Below are positions 7,661-15,628 of a DNA stretch of 41,430 nt, piece after piece; the stretch's first letter is position 1, and every line of letters starts with the position of its first letter. The stretch lies in assembly GCA_030679985.1 (NCBI GenBank), contig JAUXSI010000027.1:1-41430 (forward strand), given 5' to 3'. The notes beneath the pieces are model-generated. The model had not been told where the DNA came from. It did no database searches and worked only from the letters and a program-made list of their open reading frames with translations. Source of the DNA: Candidatus Moraniibacteriota bacterium. GTDB lineage: Bacteria > Patescibacteriota > Minisyncoccia > Moranbacterales > UBA2206. The translations under genes and the position numbers were made by a program.

Positions 7661-8861
7661 ATCACAAAAAAATATTCCGCAGGGGTGGACACTCAAAAGA
7701 TTGGGCGATGTTTTGGATTATGAGAGGCCGGATAATTATATAGTTAAAAGCACAAGTTATGCGGACGATAGAAAAATCCCGGTATTGACGGCAAATAAAT
7801 CTTTCATTCTTGGATATACGGATGAGGATTTTGGAATCTATAGAAATTTGCCATGCGTTATTTTTGATGATTTTACCACTGATAGCAAGTTTGTAGATTT
7901 TCCATTTAAAGTTAAATCGTCTGCGATAAAAATTTTGAAAAGTAAGGATGAAAATGTTGATTTGAAATTTGTGCATGAAAGAATGAAGTTGATTAGATTC
8001 CCCTTGGGTAATCACAAGCGATATTACATTTCCCAATATCAAGATATCGAAATTTTAATACCAAAATCAAAAACCGAGCAACGAAAGATTGCGGAGATTT
8101 TTTGGGCGGTGGATGAGGATATTGCGAAGACGCAGGGGGTGATTGAGGCTACGGAGAAATTGAAGAAAGGATTGATGCAGCAACTTTTCACGCGCGGAAT
8201 TGGCCACACTAAATTCAAAAAAACAAAACTTGGCGAAATTCCGGAGGAATGGGAAGTTATTAAAATAAAAAATTCTTCAATAGAACTTATTGATGGTGAC
8301 AGGGGCAGTAACTATCCAAATCAAAAAGATTTTTCTCCAGATGGCCATTGCTTATTTTTAAACACTAAAAATGTTAGCAAAAATGGATTTGTGTTTAAAG
8401 AGCTAAGTTTTATTTCTCAGAAAAAAGATAGTGAGCTACGGAAAGGAAAGTTGCAGCGAGGAGATATTATCTTAACCTCTAGAGGCACAGTTGGAAATGT
8501 TGCATATTATGACAATGAGATTCCATTTGAAAATGTTCGCATTAATTCCGGGATGCTAATTGTGAGACATGGAAAACAATTTAACCCAGTCTTTCTATAT
8601 AAATACTTTTCTAGTCCGCAAATGAAAGCCAAATATTTAATCATGGGATCTGGTTCAGCACAGCCCCAGCTTCCAGTTGGAAGTTTTGAATTGACCGAAA
8701 TTCCTTTATTTTTGATTCCAGAGCAACAGAAAATTGCGGAAATTATAAATGCTATTGATGAAAAAATTTCAATTAATAAAAAGCTAAAAAATAAACTCAT
8801 ACTTCTCAAAAAAGGCCTGATGCAGGATCTTTTGAGTGGGAAGGTACGAATAAATAATTAA
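7647..8861 (+). CDS. hsdS: Type I restriction specificity subunit HsdS
   Basis: HsdS holds the two target-recognition domains that set the bipartite DNA sequence methylated or cut by the type I complex. The 404-residue protein has the standard two-repeat plan. The first recognition domain starts at IPQGWTLKRLGDVL and ends in the conserved helix EQRKIAEIFWAVDEDI...KLKKGLMQQLFTRG. The second starts at KLGEIPEEWEVIKI and ends at EQQKIAEIINAIDEKI...LLKKGLMQDLLSGK. I choose the ATG at 7647, which has AAGGA five bases upstream; an in-frame GTG at 7629 would add six residues. Either start overlaps the preceding membrane-protein gene. The recognition sequence cannot be read from the protein. Confidence 0.95.
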   Translation: MERNKSQKNIPQGWTLKRLGDVLDYERPDNYIVKSTSYADDRKIPVLTANKSFILGYTDEDFGIYRNLPCVIFDDFTTDSKFVDFPFKVKSSAIKILKSKDENVDLKFVHERMKLIRFPLGNHKRYYISQYQDIEILIPKSKTEQRKIAEIFWAVDEDIAKTQGVIEATEKLKKGLMQQLFTRGIGHTKFKKTKLGEIPEEWEVIKIKNSSIELIDGDRGSNYPNQKDFSPDGHCLFLNTKNVSKNGFVFKELSFISQKKDSELRKGKLQRGDIILTSRGTVGNVAYYDNEIPFENVRINSGMLIVRHGKQFNPVFLYKYFSSPQMKAKYLIMGSGSAQPQLPVGSFELTEIPLFLIPEQQKIAEIINAIDEKISINKKLKNKLILLKKGLMQDLLSGKVRINN

Positions 8862-8866
8862 AATTC

Positions 8867-10216
8867 ATGGAGTGGTTTTTGAAGAAAGCGCATCTAATAG
8901 CGATTAAGCACTTCCATAGATGGTATGGATTTTTTGCTAGCGCATTTATATTATTAATAGCCACTCTTGTTGTTTATGGTCTTATTCCTGATGGAAGAAT
9001 TAGGTTTTTGTGGTACGCGTATGGAATAATATCTTTGGAAATATTTTTACTCATATGCTGGATTGTGTATGCTTTTTGGATTCCAAAGAATAATCGCAAA
9101 AAGCATACAGGCTTGGTTTTGTGCATATACGCAGATTCAGAAGATGCTGAACAGGCATTGAAAAAAGATTTCGTTGCTACGGTTAAGAGGGGGGTTCAAA
9201 ATGGAGAAATAGGGGAGGTTTTTAATGTTATTTTGATTAAAAATCATCTTGCCTCAAAATACAATAACCGTAATGATATTTATAAATTAGATAAAAAAGC
9301 CAATGGGCATATTTATATCTTTGGAGAAACTAAAAAAAGAAAACATGGAGTTGATCAATATTTCTTATCACTTGATGGTTTAGTTTTGCATAGACCGATC
9401 TCACATCAAGCAAGCCAGGAATTGGCAAATGATTTTTTAGCCACGCTGCCCAAAGGAATTAATTTTAAGGATGAATTTGCCTTTGCAGGGTTTCAAGTTT
9501 CGGCCGATATTGTTGTTAGATGTGTTGAATATATTGTTGGAATTGCAGCGTTTATATCTGGCAATCCATTTTTAGCTACAAAATTACACACTGATTTAAA
9601 AAATAAAATTTTATCGTCACAGCAAAAACTCCCTGGAGATAAGGTTATACTTAGTAAGATAGATAATCTTTTATCAAACGAGTTTGCTCTTATTGGGTCT
9701 TATTATTTAAGAAAAAATGAGCGTGAAAATGCGAATAAAAATATAGAATCATCTTTAAATTTAAATAAGAACTGTTACAATGCTCTAGTCACTAAATCAG
9801 TAATCGCCTTTAGTTGGGAGAATGATCCTAAAAAAGCACTTTCTATTTGTAAAGAGTGTCATGGTTTTAATGAGCCAACATGGCGTTATAATGAAGCCTT
9901 TTTGCATTTTTGGTTAGGAAATTATCCTACTGCTTGGAAGCAGTGCGAAAAAATAAAAAGACAAAACTATCCTAGCGAGGTTATTATTTCTCAAGAGATA
10001 ACTCAGTTTAATGAAAGTCTGGTGTCTAAAGTTGAAAAGCCAGTTTTGTATTTCTGGTTAGGATTTAATTATTACTACAAACAAGGAAATCTTCCACTGG
10101 CGTTTAAAAATTTTGAAATTTTCTTGCAAAAAGCTGATGATGCTGGAATGAATAATTTAAAACAAAAAGCGTCAGGCTGGACTGCTGAAATTAAAAAGAA
10201 ATGCAATTGGAAATAA
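8867..10216 (+). CDS. TM / alpha-beta / TPR protein in restriction operon (unknown)
   Basis: An unrecognised 449-residue protein. Two transmembrane segments (about 19-40 and 48-71) are followed by an alpha/beta domain (about 80-185) with alternating strands and helices (GLVLCIYAD, FNVILIK, GHIYIFGETKK, YFLSLDGLVLHRP). In layout this recalls the TolB-like N-domains that precede TPRs in some signalling proteins, but I cannot claim homology. A C-terminal helical array (about 265-445) looks like TPR repeats (SYYLRKNERENANKNIESSLNLN, FLHFWLGNYPTAWKQCEKI, LGFNYYYKQGNLPLAFKNFEIFL). It sits 5 bases after hsdS and 23 bases before hsdR, and is the most AT-rich gene in the island. The position suggests an accessory role in defence; this is inference. 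Confidence 0.75.
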   Translation: MEWFLKKAHLIAIKHFHRWYGFFASAFILLIATLVVYGLIPDGRIRFLWYAYGIISLEIFLLICWIVYAFWIPKNNRKKHTGLVLCIYADSEDAEQALKKDFVATVKRGVQNGEIGEVFNVILIKNHLASKYNNRNDIYKLDKKANGHIYIFGETKKRKHGVDQYFLSLDGLVLHRPISHQASQELANDFLATLPKGINFKDEFAFAGFQVSADIVVRCVEYIVGIAAFISGNPFLATKLHTDLKNKILSSQQKLPGDKVILSKIDNLLSNEFALIGSYYLRKNERENANKNIESSLNLNKNCYNALVTKSVIAFSWENDPKKALSICKECHGFNEPTWRYNEAFLHFWLGNYPTAWKQCEKIKRQNYPSEVIISQEITQFNESLVSKVEKPVLYFWLGFNYYYKQGNLPLAFKNFEIFLQKADDAGMNNLKQKASGWTAEIKKKCNWK

Positions 10217-10239
10217 TTTTTTGTAATTTATAAAATAAT

Positions 10240-13182
10240 ATGAAATTCAACGAACAATACACAGTCGAAAAATACATTATCAAGTTTATAAAAGATAAGC
10301 TTGGCTATGATTATATAAAGCCCGAGGAATTTTCCAAGCTTCGCGATCTTGAGAGTGAATATATTATCACGCCTCATCTTTTGGAGGCGGTGAAAAAAAT
10401 AAATAATGTCGATGAAGAAACGGCGCAGAATGTTGTGTGGGAAGTGAAAAAGATTGATACGAATGAGGAATTCTTGCGAGTGATGCGAGAGGGAGTAAAT
10501 TTGAAAGATCCGAAAACAGGAAAAAAGAGAGATTATTATGTTATTGATTTTTCCGCCCAAGGCGGATCCGCCTCTGGCGGAGAAAATCCGGATAACAATC
10601 ATTTCGTTGTCACCAATCAATTCTATTTCGAAGGCGACACTGAAAACATCCGTCCGGACATTATGCTTTTCGTGAATGGAATGCCATTGGTGGACATTGA
10701 AGCCAAAAGTCCGACTGCTTCGGAAGGCGTGAGTTTTGAGAATGGGATTGATCAATTGAAGCGCTATGAAAAAGTAGCTAGAAAATTATTCATTCCCAAC
10801 TGTTTCAATATTTCCACTGACGGTTTGAAAACAGTCTATGGGGCAACTGGCGCGCCGAAGCAATATTTTTTGCAATGGAGAGATGAAGACCTGGAGAAGG
10901 AGCTTGGCGGCGAATTGGAAATGACACTTTTTGCCTTGCTTGCAAAGCCGAATTTTTTGGATATCGCGCAGAACTTTATTTTGTTTGAAAAAGAAAAAGA
11001 AAGATTAGTCAAAAAAATCGCGCGCTATCAGCAATTGCGGGCGACCAACAAAATTGTGGATCGGGTGGTGAGCAAGGAAAAGCATCAGGGCTTGATTTGG
11101 CACACTCAAGGATCCGGCAAGACCTTGACGATGTTTTTCACGGCTTGGAAATTGCGATTCAATAAACGATTGGATAATCCGAAAATTTTTATTTTAGTTG
11201 ACCGGGTGGATTTGGATCAGCAAATTTTTGATACTTTCACCAATGCCGGAGGAAAAAACATCATTCGCGTGACTTCTCGAAAAGATTTGGAAAAAATGAT
11301 TCAATCGCCGGAGCGGGGAATTTTTATCACGACGATTCAAAAATTTTCCGAACTTGGCGCGGAAGTGGAAAATTTGGATGAGAATGTGATCATTCTTTCT
11401 GATGAGGCGCACCGGGGCGATGAGGGAGTGTCGGGAATTAATATGCGCAGTGCTTTCAAAAAAGCATTCTTTTTTGGATTCACGGGAACGCCGGTGGACA
11501 AGACTCACACTAACACTTTCCGAAATTATGAAGGCGAAGGCAAAAGATATTTGGATTATTATTCCATCCAACAAGCAATCGATGACGGCGCGACGATTCC
11601 CGTGACCTATGAAGCGCGACTTTCCAAATTTTCCATTGATGAAGAAAAATTGGATCAACAATTTGAGGAAATCGCCGGGGATCTTTCCGACAAACAAAAA
11701 ACAGAATTGGTGAAAAAATATGGAAAAAAAGCGGCCTTGGTGAAATTGGAAAAGCGAATGGAGGCGGTAGTGCGCGATATTGTGGAACATTATAAGCTTT
11801 ATGTTCAGCCGAACGGATTCAAGGCGCAGATTGTGGCCTATGATCGTGAGGCGGTGGCGAATTACAAAAAACTGTTGGACAAGCTCGTGCCGGCCGAATG
11901 GTCGGAAGTGGTATATTCACCCGGAGATCCGAATAGCGATGCGGATGATTTGAAAATATATAACACTAGCAAAAAAGAGCGGGAACAAGTGATTGAAAAA
12001 TTCAAAGACCCAAATTCATCACTACGATTTCTTTTGGTGTGCGATATGCTTTTGACTGGATTTGATGCGCCGATCGAGCAGGTGATGTATTTGGACAAAC
12101 CGCTCAGGGATCATAATCTTTTGCAGGCGATTGCTAGAACTAATCGGGTGTATAAAAATAAGGAGGCAGGAAAAATCATTGATTATTATGGCATCACGCG
12201 CAATCTCTATGATGCCTTGGATTTTGATGAGAATGTGGTGGACAGCGCTATGGTTGATATAGAACGGGTCAAGGCTAGATTTGTGGATGTCTTGAATGAT
12301 GTGATGAAAATTTTTGTGGGGGTCAATATCGAAGATCCTTCGATGGATAATCTACGCCGATGCCTCAAAATTTTTATCGATAATCAGGACAAGCAAAAAT
12401 ATTTTAATGAAAAATACGCTAAGCTCAGAAGTTTGTTTGAATTTCTTTCGCCTGATCCATTTTTGAAACAATACGTCCGTCCGTTCGAATGGGTGACAAG
12501 TTTCTATTTGGCATTCTTGAAAGAATTCCGTAGCGAGGACGATCGCTATCTTTTAGAAGAATATGGAGAGAAAGTCAGAGAATTGATCCAGAAGAGCGAT
12601 ATTATTGATTATGAAGGAATCACTAAAACTTTTCGTGAGCTTCGTGTCAATGATTTATATACGCTTGAAAGACTCAAGGGAATGGATGAGGAAGAAAAAG
12701 CCTTGAATTTGGAAAAGATGCTCAAACAAGAAATTTCCATCAGTTTGGATGATGATCCGGCCTATCAGAAATTCAGTGAAAGATTGGGCGCGATCCGCCG
12801 TGAGTTTGAGCAAAATCAAATTGACCTGGCGGAGCGCATTCGCCGCTATGAAGAATTGATGAAAGATATTCGGACTAAGGGAGATGAAGCCAAAGAACTC
12901 GGATTAGATTTGAAAGAATATGCGCTGTATGTGATTTCGCAGGAATTTATTTCCAATAATCAGGAGAAAGATATAAAAGAATTTGTGAAAGAATTGCGCA
13001 TCCGGATTGAGGATGATATTGATGCCGGTTGGCAGGAATCATCCAAGCGGGATGTTTTCATCAAGGATATCAAGCAAACTTTGCAGGAGTTGATTTTGCG
13101 GGACTACAAAGACAAATTTGTCGTGAAAGATTTCCCTAAGTTTTTAAATAGGCTGGTGGATATCATTATCAAAAAATTCTAA
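10240..13182 (+). CDS. hsdR: Type I restriction endonuclease subunit HsdR
   Basis: HsdR is the motor and nuclease of the type I complex: it translocates DNA after target binding and cuts at a distance. The 980-residue protein shows the PD-(D/E)xK nuclease (D140 in RPDIM; D-I-E154-A-K156), helicase Walker A TQGSGKT ending near residue 295, DEAH at 388-391, FTGTP, and motif VI QAIARTNRVY, followed by the C-terminal helical region that binds HsdM. Length is normal. No Shine-Dalgarno is seen. Two tandem 15-bp palindromes at 10552-10581 are translated as residues about 105-114 just before the nuclease core. The stop overlaps the next gene as TAATG. With intact M, S and R the system is probably functional. 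Confidence 0.96.
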   Translation: MKFNEQYTVEKYIIKFIKDKLGYDYIKPEEFSKLRDLESEYIITPHLLEAVKKINNVDEETAQNVVWEVKKIDTNEEFLRVMREGVNLKDPKTGKKRDYYVIDFSAQGGSASGGENPDNNHFVVTNQFYFEGDTENIRPDIMLFVNGMPLVDIEAKSPTASEGVSFENGIDQLKRYEKVARKLFIPNCFNISTDGLKTVYGATGAPKQYFLQWRDEDLEKELGGELEMTLFALLAKPNFLDIAQNFILFEKEKERLVKKIARYQQLRATNKIVDRVVSKEKHQGLIWHTQGSGKTLTMFFTAWKLRFNKRLDNPKIFILVDRVDLDQQIFDTFTNAGGKNIIRVTSRKDLEKMIQSPERGIFITTIQKFSELGAEVENLDENVIILSDEAHRGDEGVSGINMRSAFKKAFFFGFTGTPVDKTHTNTFRNYEGEGKRYLDYYSIQQAIDDGATIPVTYEARLSKFSIDEEKLDQQFEEIAGDLSDKQKTELVKKYGKKAALVKLEKRMEAVVRDIVEHYKLYVQPNGFKAQIVAYDREAVANYKKLLDKLVPAEWSEVVYSPGDPNSDADDLKIYNTSKKEREQVIEKFKDPNSSLRFLLVCDMLLTGFDAPIEQVMYLDKPLRDHNLLQAIARTNRVYKNKEAGKIIDYYGITRNLYDALDFDENVVDSAMVDIERVKARFVDVLNDVMKIFVGVNIEDPSMDNLRRCLKIFIDNQDKQKYFNEKYAKLRSLFEFLSPDPFLKQYVRPFEWVTSFYLAFLKEFRSEDDRYLLEEYGEKVRELIQKSDIIDYEGITKTFRELRVNDLYTLERLKGMDEEEKALNLEKMLKQEISISLDDDPAYQKFSERLGAIRREFEQNQIDLAERIRRYEELMKDIRTKGDEAKELGLDLKEYALYVISQEFISNNQEKDIKEFVKELRIRIEDDIDAGWQESSKRDVFIKDIKQTLQELILRDYKDKFVVKDFPKFLNRLVDIIIKKF
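10552..10581. repeat. Tandem palindromes inside hsdR
   Basis: Two adjacent 15-bp units of form TCCGCC-nnn-GGCGGA (10552-10566 and 10567-10581) differ only in the three-base loop (caa, tct). The surrounding TTTT and AAAA extend the symmetry. They are translated as about AQGGSASGGE, a Gly/Ser-rich insert. Confidence 0.8.
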
Positions 13183-13736
13183 TGTTCAAAAACAAAAAAA
13201 TCCCATACAAATTGAAAAGAAGCAGTCGAGCGAAAAGAATGCGCTTGGCTGTCTATTGCGACGGTAGTGTTGTGGTGACAACGCCGTTGGGCGTGCAAGG
13301 TTCTATTGTAGAAAAGTTTTTCGCAGACAAAAAACAATGGGTTGCTGACAAAATAAATTTCTTCAAAAGCGTTGATAGCAAATCAATTCGGACTTTTTCG
13401 GAGGATGATTATTTGAAGTATAAAAACGAAGCTTCGGAGTTGGTTTGTAATCGGGTGAAGTTTTTCAGTAAGAAATATGCTTTTACTTTCAACAAGATAT
13501 TCATCAAAAATCAAAAGACTAGGTGGGGAAGTTGTACGAAGAATAGAAATCTAAATATTAATTACAAGATAATATTTTTACCGAAAAAACAACAAGATTA
13601 TATCATCGTGCATGAGCTTTGTCATTTGAAAGAATTCAACCATTCGCATAAATTCTGGTCATTAGTCGAAAAGTCCTTGCCGGATTATCTTGATATAAAA
13701 AATGAGTTGAGGAATCATGAGTTATTTTATAAATAA
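13182..13736 (+). CDS. YgjP-like (DUF45) zinc metallopeptidase
   Basis: A YgjP/DUF45 protein with the predicted zinc site HELCHLKEFNHSHKFW (HExxH-like H-E-L-C-H plus a downstream His) near residues 144-159, preceded by the family signature TRWGSCTKNRNLNINYKI and the HELCH-facing helix. Length (184) is slightly under the usual ~230. Its ATG overlaps the hsdR stop (TAATG), so it is translationally coupled to HsdR. YgjP-like genes are often found next to type I hsdR; the substrate is not established. A proteolytic role in controlling HsdR is plausible, by analogy with the ClpXP control of restriction, but that is inference. Confidence 0.9.
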   Translation: MFKNKKIPYKLKRSSRAKRMRLAVYCDGSVVVTTPLGVQGSIVEKFFADKKQWVADKINFFKSVDSKSIRTFSEDDYLKYKNEASELVCNRVKFFSKKYAFTFNKIFIKNQKTRWGSCTKNRNLNINYKIIFLPKKQQDYIIVHELCHLKEFNHSHKFWSLVEKSLPDYLDIKNELRNHELFYK

Positions 13737-13748
13737 TTTATAACTGCT

Positions 13749-14096
13749 ATGGCGGATGAGGCAATCAAGTCAATGGTTTTTCAATTAATTGTTGTTATCA
13801 AGGAACAACTGATTGCACATTGGCCATACGTGATTATATTTTTTGCTCTTATAATCGCAGGCGTTATTTTGCAAATTTTAATGCTAAGTGGCGGTGGTCA
13901 AAGTAAACTATCGGTAGGCTTCAATAGACTGATCGGGAGCCTGACTTATTCTATATTTTTTATGATAATACTATCAATTAGTTATTGGATATTTGGCGTG
14001 CAAGTTATTGATGATATTTGGTTTGCAATATTTGGAATATTATCTTATCCGGCAACTGGCTATTTTTTACGTGCTATCGGATTTTGGTATTACTAG
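13749..14096 (+). CDS. Small three-TM membrane protein (unknown)
   Basis: A 115-residue hydrophobic protein with three probable transmembrane segments (about 25-47, 64-84 and 88-108) and no motif I recognise. It starts 12 bases after the metallopeptidase stop and has the same AT-rich composition as the island, so it is probably the last gene of the restriction operon. No Shine-Dalgarno is seen. A hairpin follows at 14133-14155. It may be the third membrane component interleaved with the hsd genes; a function cannot be assigned. Confidence 0.6.
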   Translation: MADEAIKSMVFQLIVVIKEQLIAHWPYVIIFFALIIAGVILQILMLSGGGQSKLSVGFNRLIGSLTYSIFFMIILSISYWIFGVQVIDDIWFAIFGILSYPATGYFLRAIGFWYY

Positions 14097-14132
14097 CTTA
14101 AAGTTTCAAAATCTACCTACTAATCAAATTAG

Positions 14133-14155
14133 TTCCGAAGGTTTAGCCTTCGGAA
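14133..14155. terminator. Hairpin after the restriction operon
   Basis: TTCCGAAGG (14133-14141) and CCTTCGGAA (14147-14155) form a perfect 9-bp stem with loop TTTAG. No U-run follows, so it may be a palindromic repeat rather than a true terminator. The remainder of the 14097-14326 gap holds no gene I can support. Confidence 0.45.
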
Positions 14156-14231
14156 ATTCAGGAAACTTGAAGGTAGGCAAAATTTCCAGCTCGCGAGTCC
14201 GGCTTTTAAAAATTATCCACAATTGGATACT

Positions 14232-14265
14232 TTGCCGGTGATGATAAACGTGTTACGATATCATC
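14232..14265 (+). promoter_or_regulatory. Possible promoter with operator-like inverted repeat
   Basis: A weak promoter TTGCCG (14232-14237), 16 bases, TACGAT (14254-14259) is overlapped by the inverted repeat GATGATA (14240-14246) and TATCATC (14259-14265) with a 12-base spacer. It lies 60-90 bases upstream of the zinc-ribbon membrane protein. Confidence 0.3.
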
Positions 14266-14326
14266 ACAGTATAAAACAAAAAACTTTTAATTTTATAAAA
14301 CGGCTCGAAAGCCATACGAAAAAAAA

Positions 14327-15508
14327 ATGCATTTGCAAAATGAAAAACAACCTGGGGAAAAGACGGGCAAAGACGAACAAAATTCCTATGAAGAAATAAG
14401 CGAAAAAAGGACTTCGAAATTGGGGTATATCCTTTTGATCATCATGGTGGCTTTCGTGATCGGCGTCGGGGAGACGATCTTTTCGGACTTGGCGGGAATC
14501 CCTGAGAGGCCGGTCGCCCCATCCAGTTGCGTTCTGAGTTCCGTACGCAATCTTGAAAGTTTGACGAAATATTCAACCTGCCAGGACCGCGGGGTTCCGT
14601 TCAATGATATTGATAAAAAATTCGGATTGGATGAAAAATATAATGGCATAAAGCCGCAATTGCAAGAGATAGCGTCGTTGAACGCCAGCATAGGATCGAA
14701 TAACAGCGAAGTCCGGAAATTGGAAAATGATATCCAAAGATTGAACAGGGATTATGATTTGAGTTTGCAAGAGAAAATGGCCGGCGAGAAGGCGATAGCG
14801 GATAAAGAGGATATTAAAAATGAAATCACAAGCGCAAAGGCCAAAATCGGCATTCTTCAGGCGGAAATCAGATCCCTGGAAAGTAAAAAGGGTCCTTTGA
14901 TTTCCCAAATAAGGCCATCCGTGCAATCGATCGAGCGGAGCCACCAAGAAGCAAAGGATTATTTTTTAGGTAAAGCGGCCTGGTTCAGATTCAAAGTGTT
15001 TTTGCTTACACTGGTCTTCATCCTTCCATTTTTCGCATTCTCCGTGTTTTTCTATTTCAAGTTGAAAAGGAAAAACAGTCCCTACACGATCATCTTCACT
15101 GCGACAACGACGGCATTTTCCATCCTGTTTTTGCAGGTGGTCGGTGTTTTCCTGTATGATATTCTGCCGAAAGAATGGCTAGGAAGAATTTTCAAATTCT
15201 TCATGGAAGCGCCATTTCTGAGATATGTGATTTATTACGGCTCCGTTATTCTCGTAATCGGGATTTTTGGCGGAATCGTCTACTATATCCAAAAGAAAGT
15301 GTTCAGTCCCGCAAAGGTTGCGATCAGGAGATTGAAGGACAAGAAATGTCCCGGATGCTCCTTTTCCCTGGATTCGCAGCACGCCTTTTGCCCTAATTGC
15401 GGACTCCGGTTGAAAGAAAAATGCCAGCATTGCGGAGAGCTCAGAATCAAATACCTACCCCATTGCCCTAATTGCGGAACGGACGAAGTTGGAAAAATTA
15501 GCGCTTGA
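14327..15508 (+). CDS. Membrane protein with coiled coil and C-terminal zinc ribbons
   Basis: A 393-residue protein of unknown function. After a charged cytoplasmic N-terminus there is a transmembrane segment (about 34-53), a long coiled-coil stretch (about 95-215, many Glu/Lys/Ile heptads), three further transmembrane segments (about 220-242, 253-276 and 297-319), and a cytoplasmic tail. The tail carries three or four Cys pairs (CPGC, CPNC, CQHC, CPNC), typical of double zinc ribbons. It stands alone with its own leader, between the restriction island and enolase, and its base composition is like the core genes. Zinc-ribbon tails of this kind often mediate protein or nucleic-acid contacts; nothing more specific can be claimed. 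Confidence 0.85.
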   Translation: MHLQNEKQPGEKTGKDEQNSYEEISEKRTSKLGYILLIIMVAFVIGVGETIFSDLAGIPERPVAPSSCVLSSVRNLESLTKYSTCQDRGVPFNDIDKKFGLDEKYNGIKPQLQEIASLNASIGSNNSEVRKLENDIQRLNRDYDLSLQEKMAGEKAIADKEDIKNEITSAKAKIGILQAEIRSLESKKGPLISQIRPSVQSIERSHQEAKDYFLGKAAWFRFKVFLLTLVFILPFFAFSVFFYFKLKRKNSPYTIIFTATTTAFSILFLQVVGVFLYDILPKEWLGRIFKFFMEAPFLRYVIYYGSVILVIGIFGGIVYYIQKKVFSPAKVAIRRLKDKKCPGCSFSLDSQHAFCPNCGLRLKEKCQHCGELRIKYLPHCPNCGTDEVGKISA

Positions 15509-15544
15509 GCTATGTTTTTGAAGCCGCTATCGTTGAAAATCCAT

Positions 15545-15577
15545 AAAAAACGGGGTGTCAGCCCTGTTTTTGTTTTG
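15545..15577 (+). terminator. Terminator before enolase
   Basis: AAAAA-CGGGGT-GTCA-GCCCTG-TTTTT: a 6-bp stem (with G-U pairs) extended by A-U pairs and followed by a T-rich tract. It would end the zinc-ribbon gene transcript. Confidence 0.65.
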
Positions 15578-15586
15578 TTGGGCTTG

Positions 15587-15595
15587 TGATATAAT
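15587..15595 (+). promoter_or_regulatory. Extended -10 promoter for eno
   Basis: TGATATAAT is a perfect extended -10 (TGn plus TATAAT). The -35 region is poor (TTTTTG at 17 bases), as expected for extended -10 promoters. Transcription would start near 15602, about 27 bases before the eno ATG. Confidence 0.65.
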
Positions 15596-15628
15596 AATGG
15601 AAAGCTTAATTAAATTAACGGAATTTTT

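Noticed and set aside
3960-14100. Integrated phage or transposon carrying the restriction genes
   Set aside because: No integrase, transposase, phage structural gene or flanking long repeat is visible.
13993-14241. 82-residue frame overlapping the small membrane protein
   Set aside because: It overlaps the better-supported 13749-14096 gene and runs through the hairpin; no conserved features.
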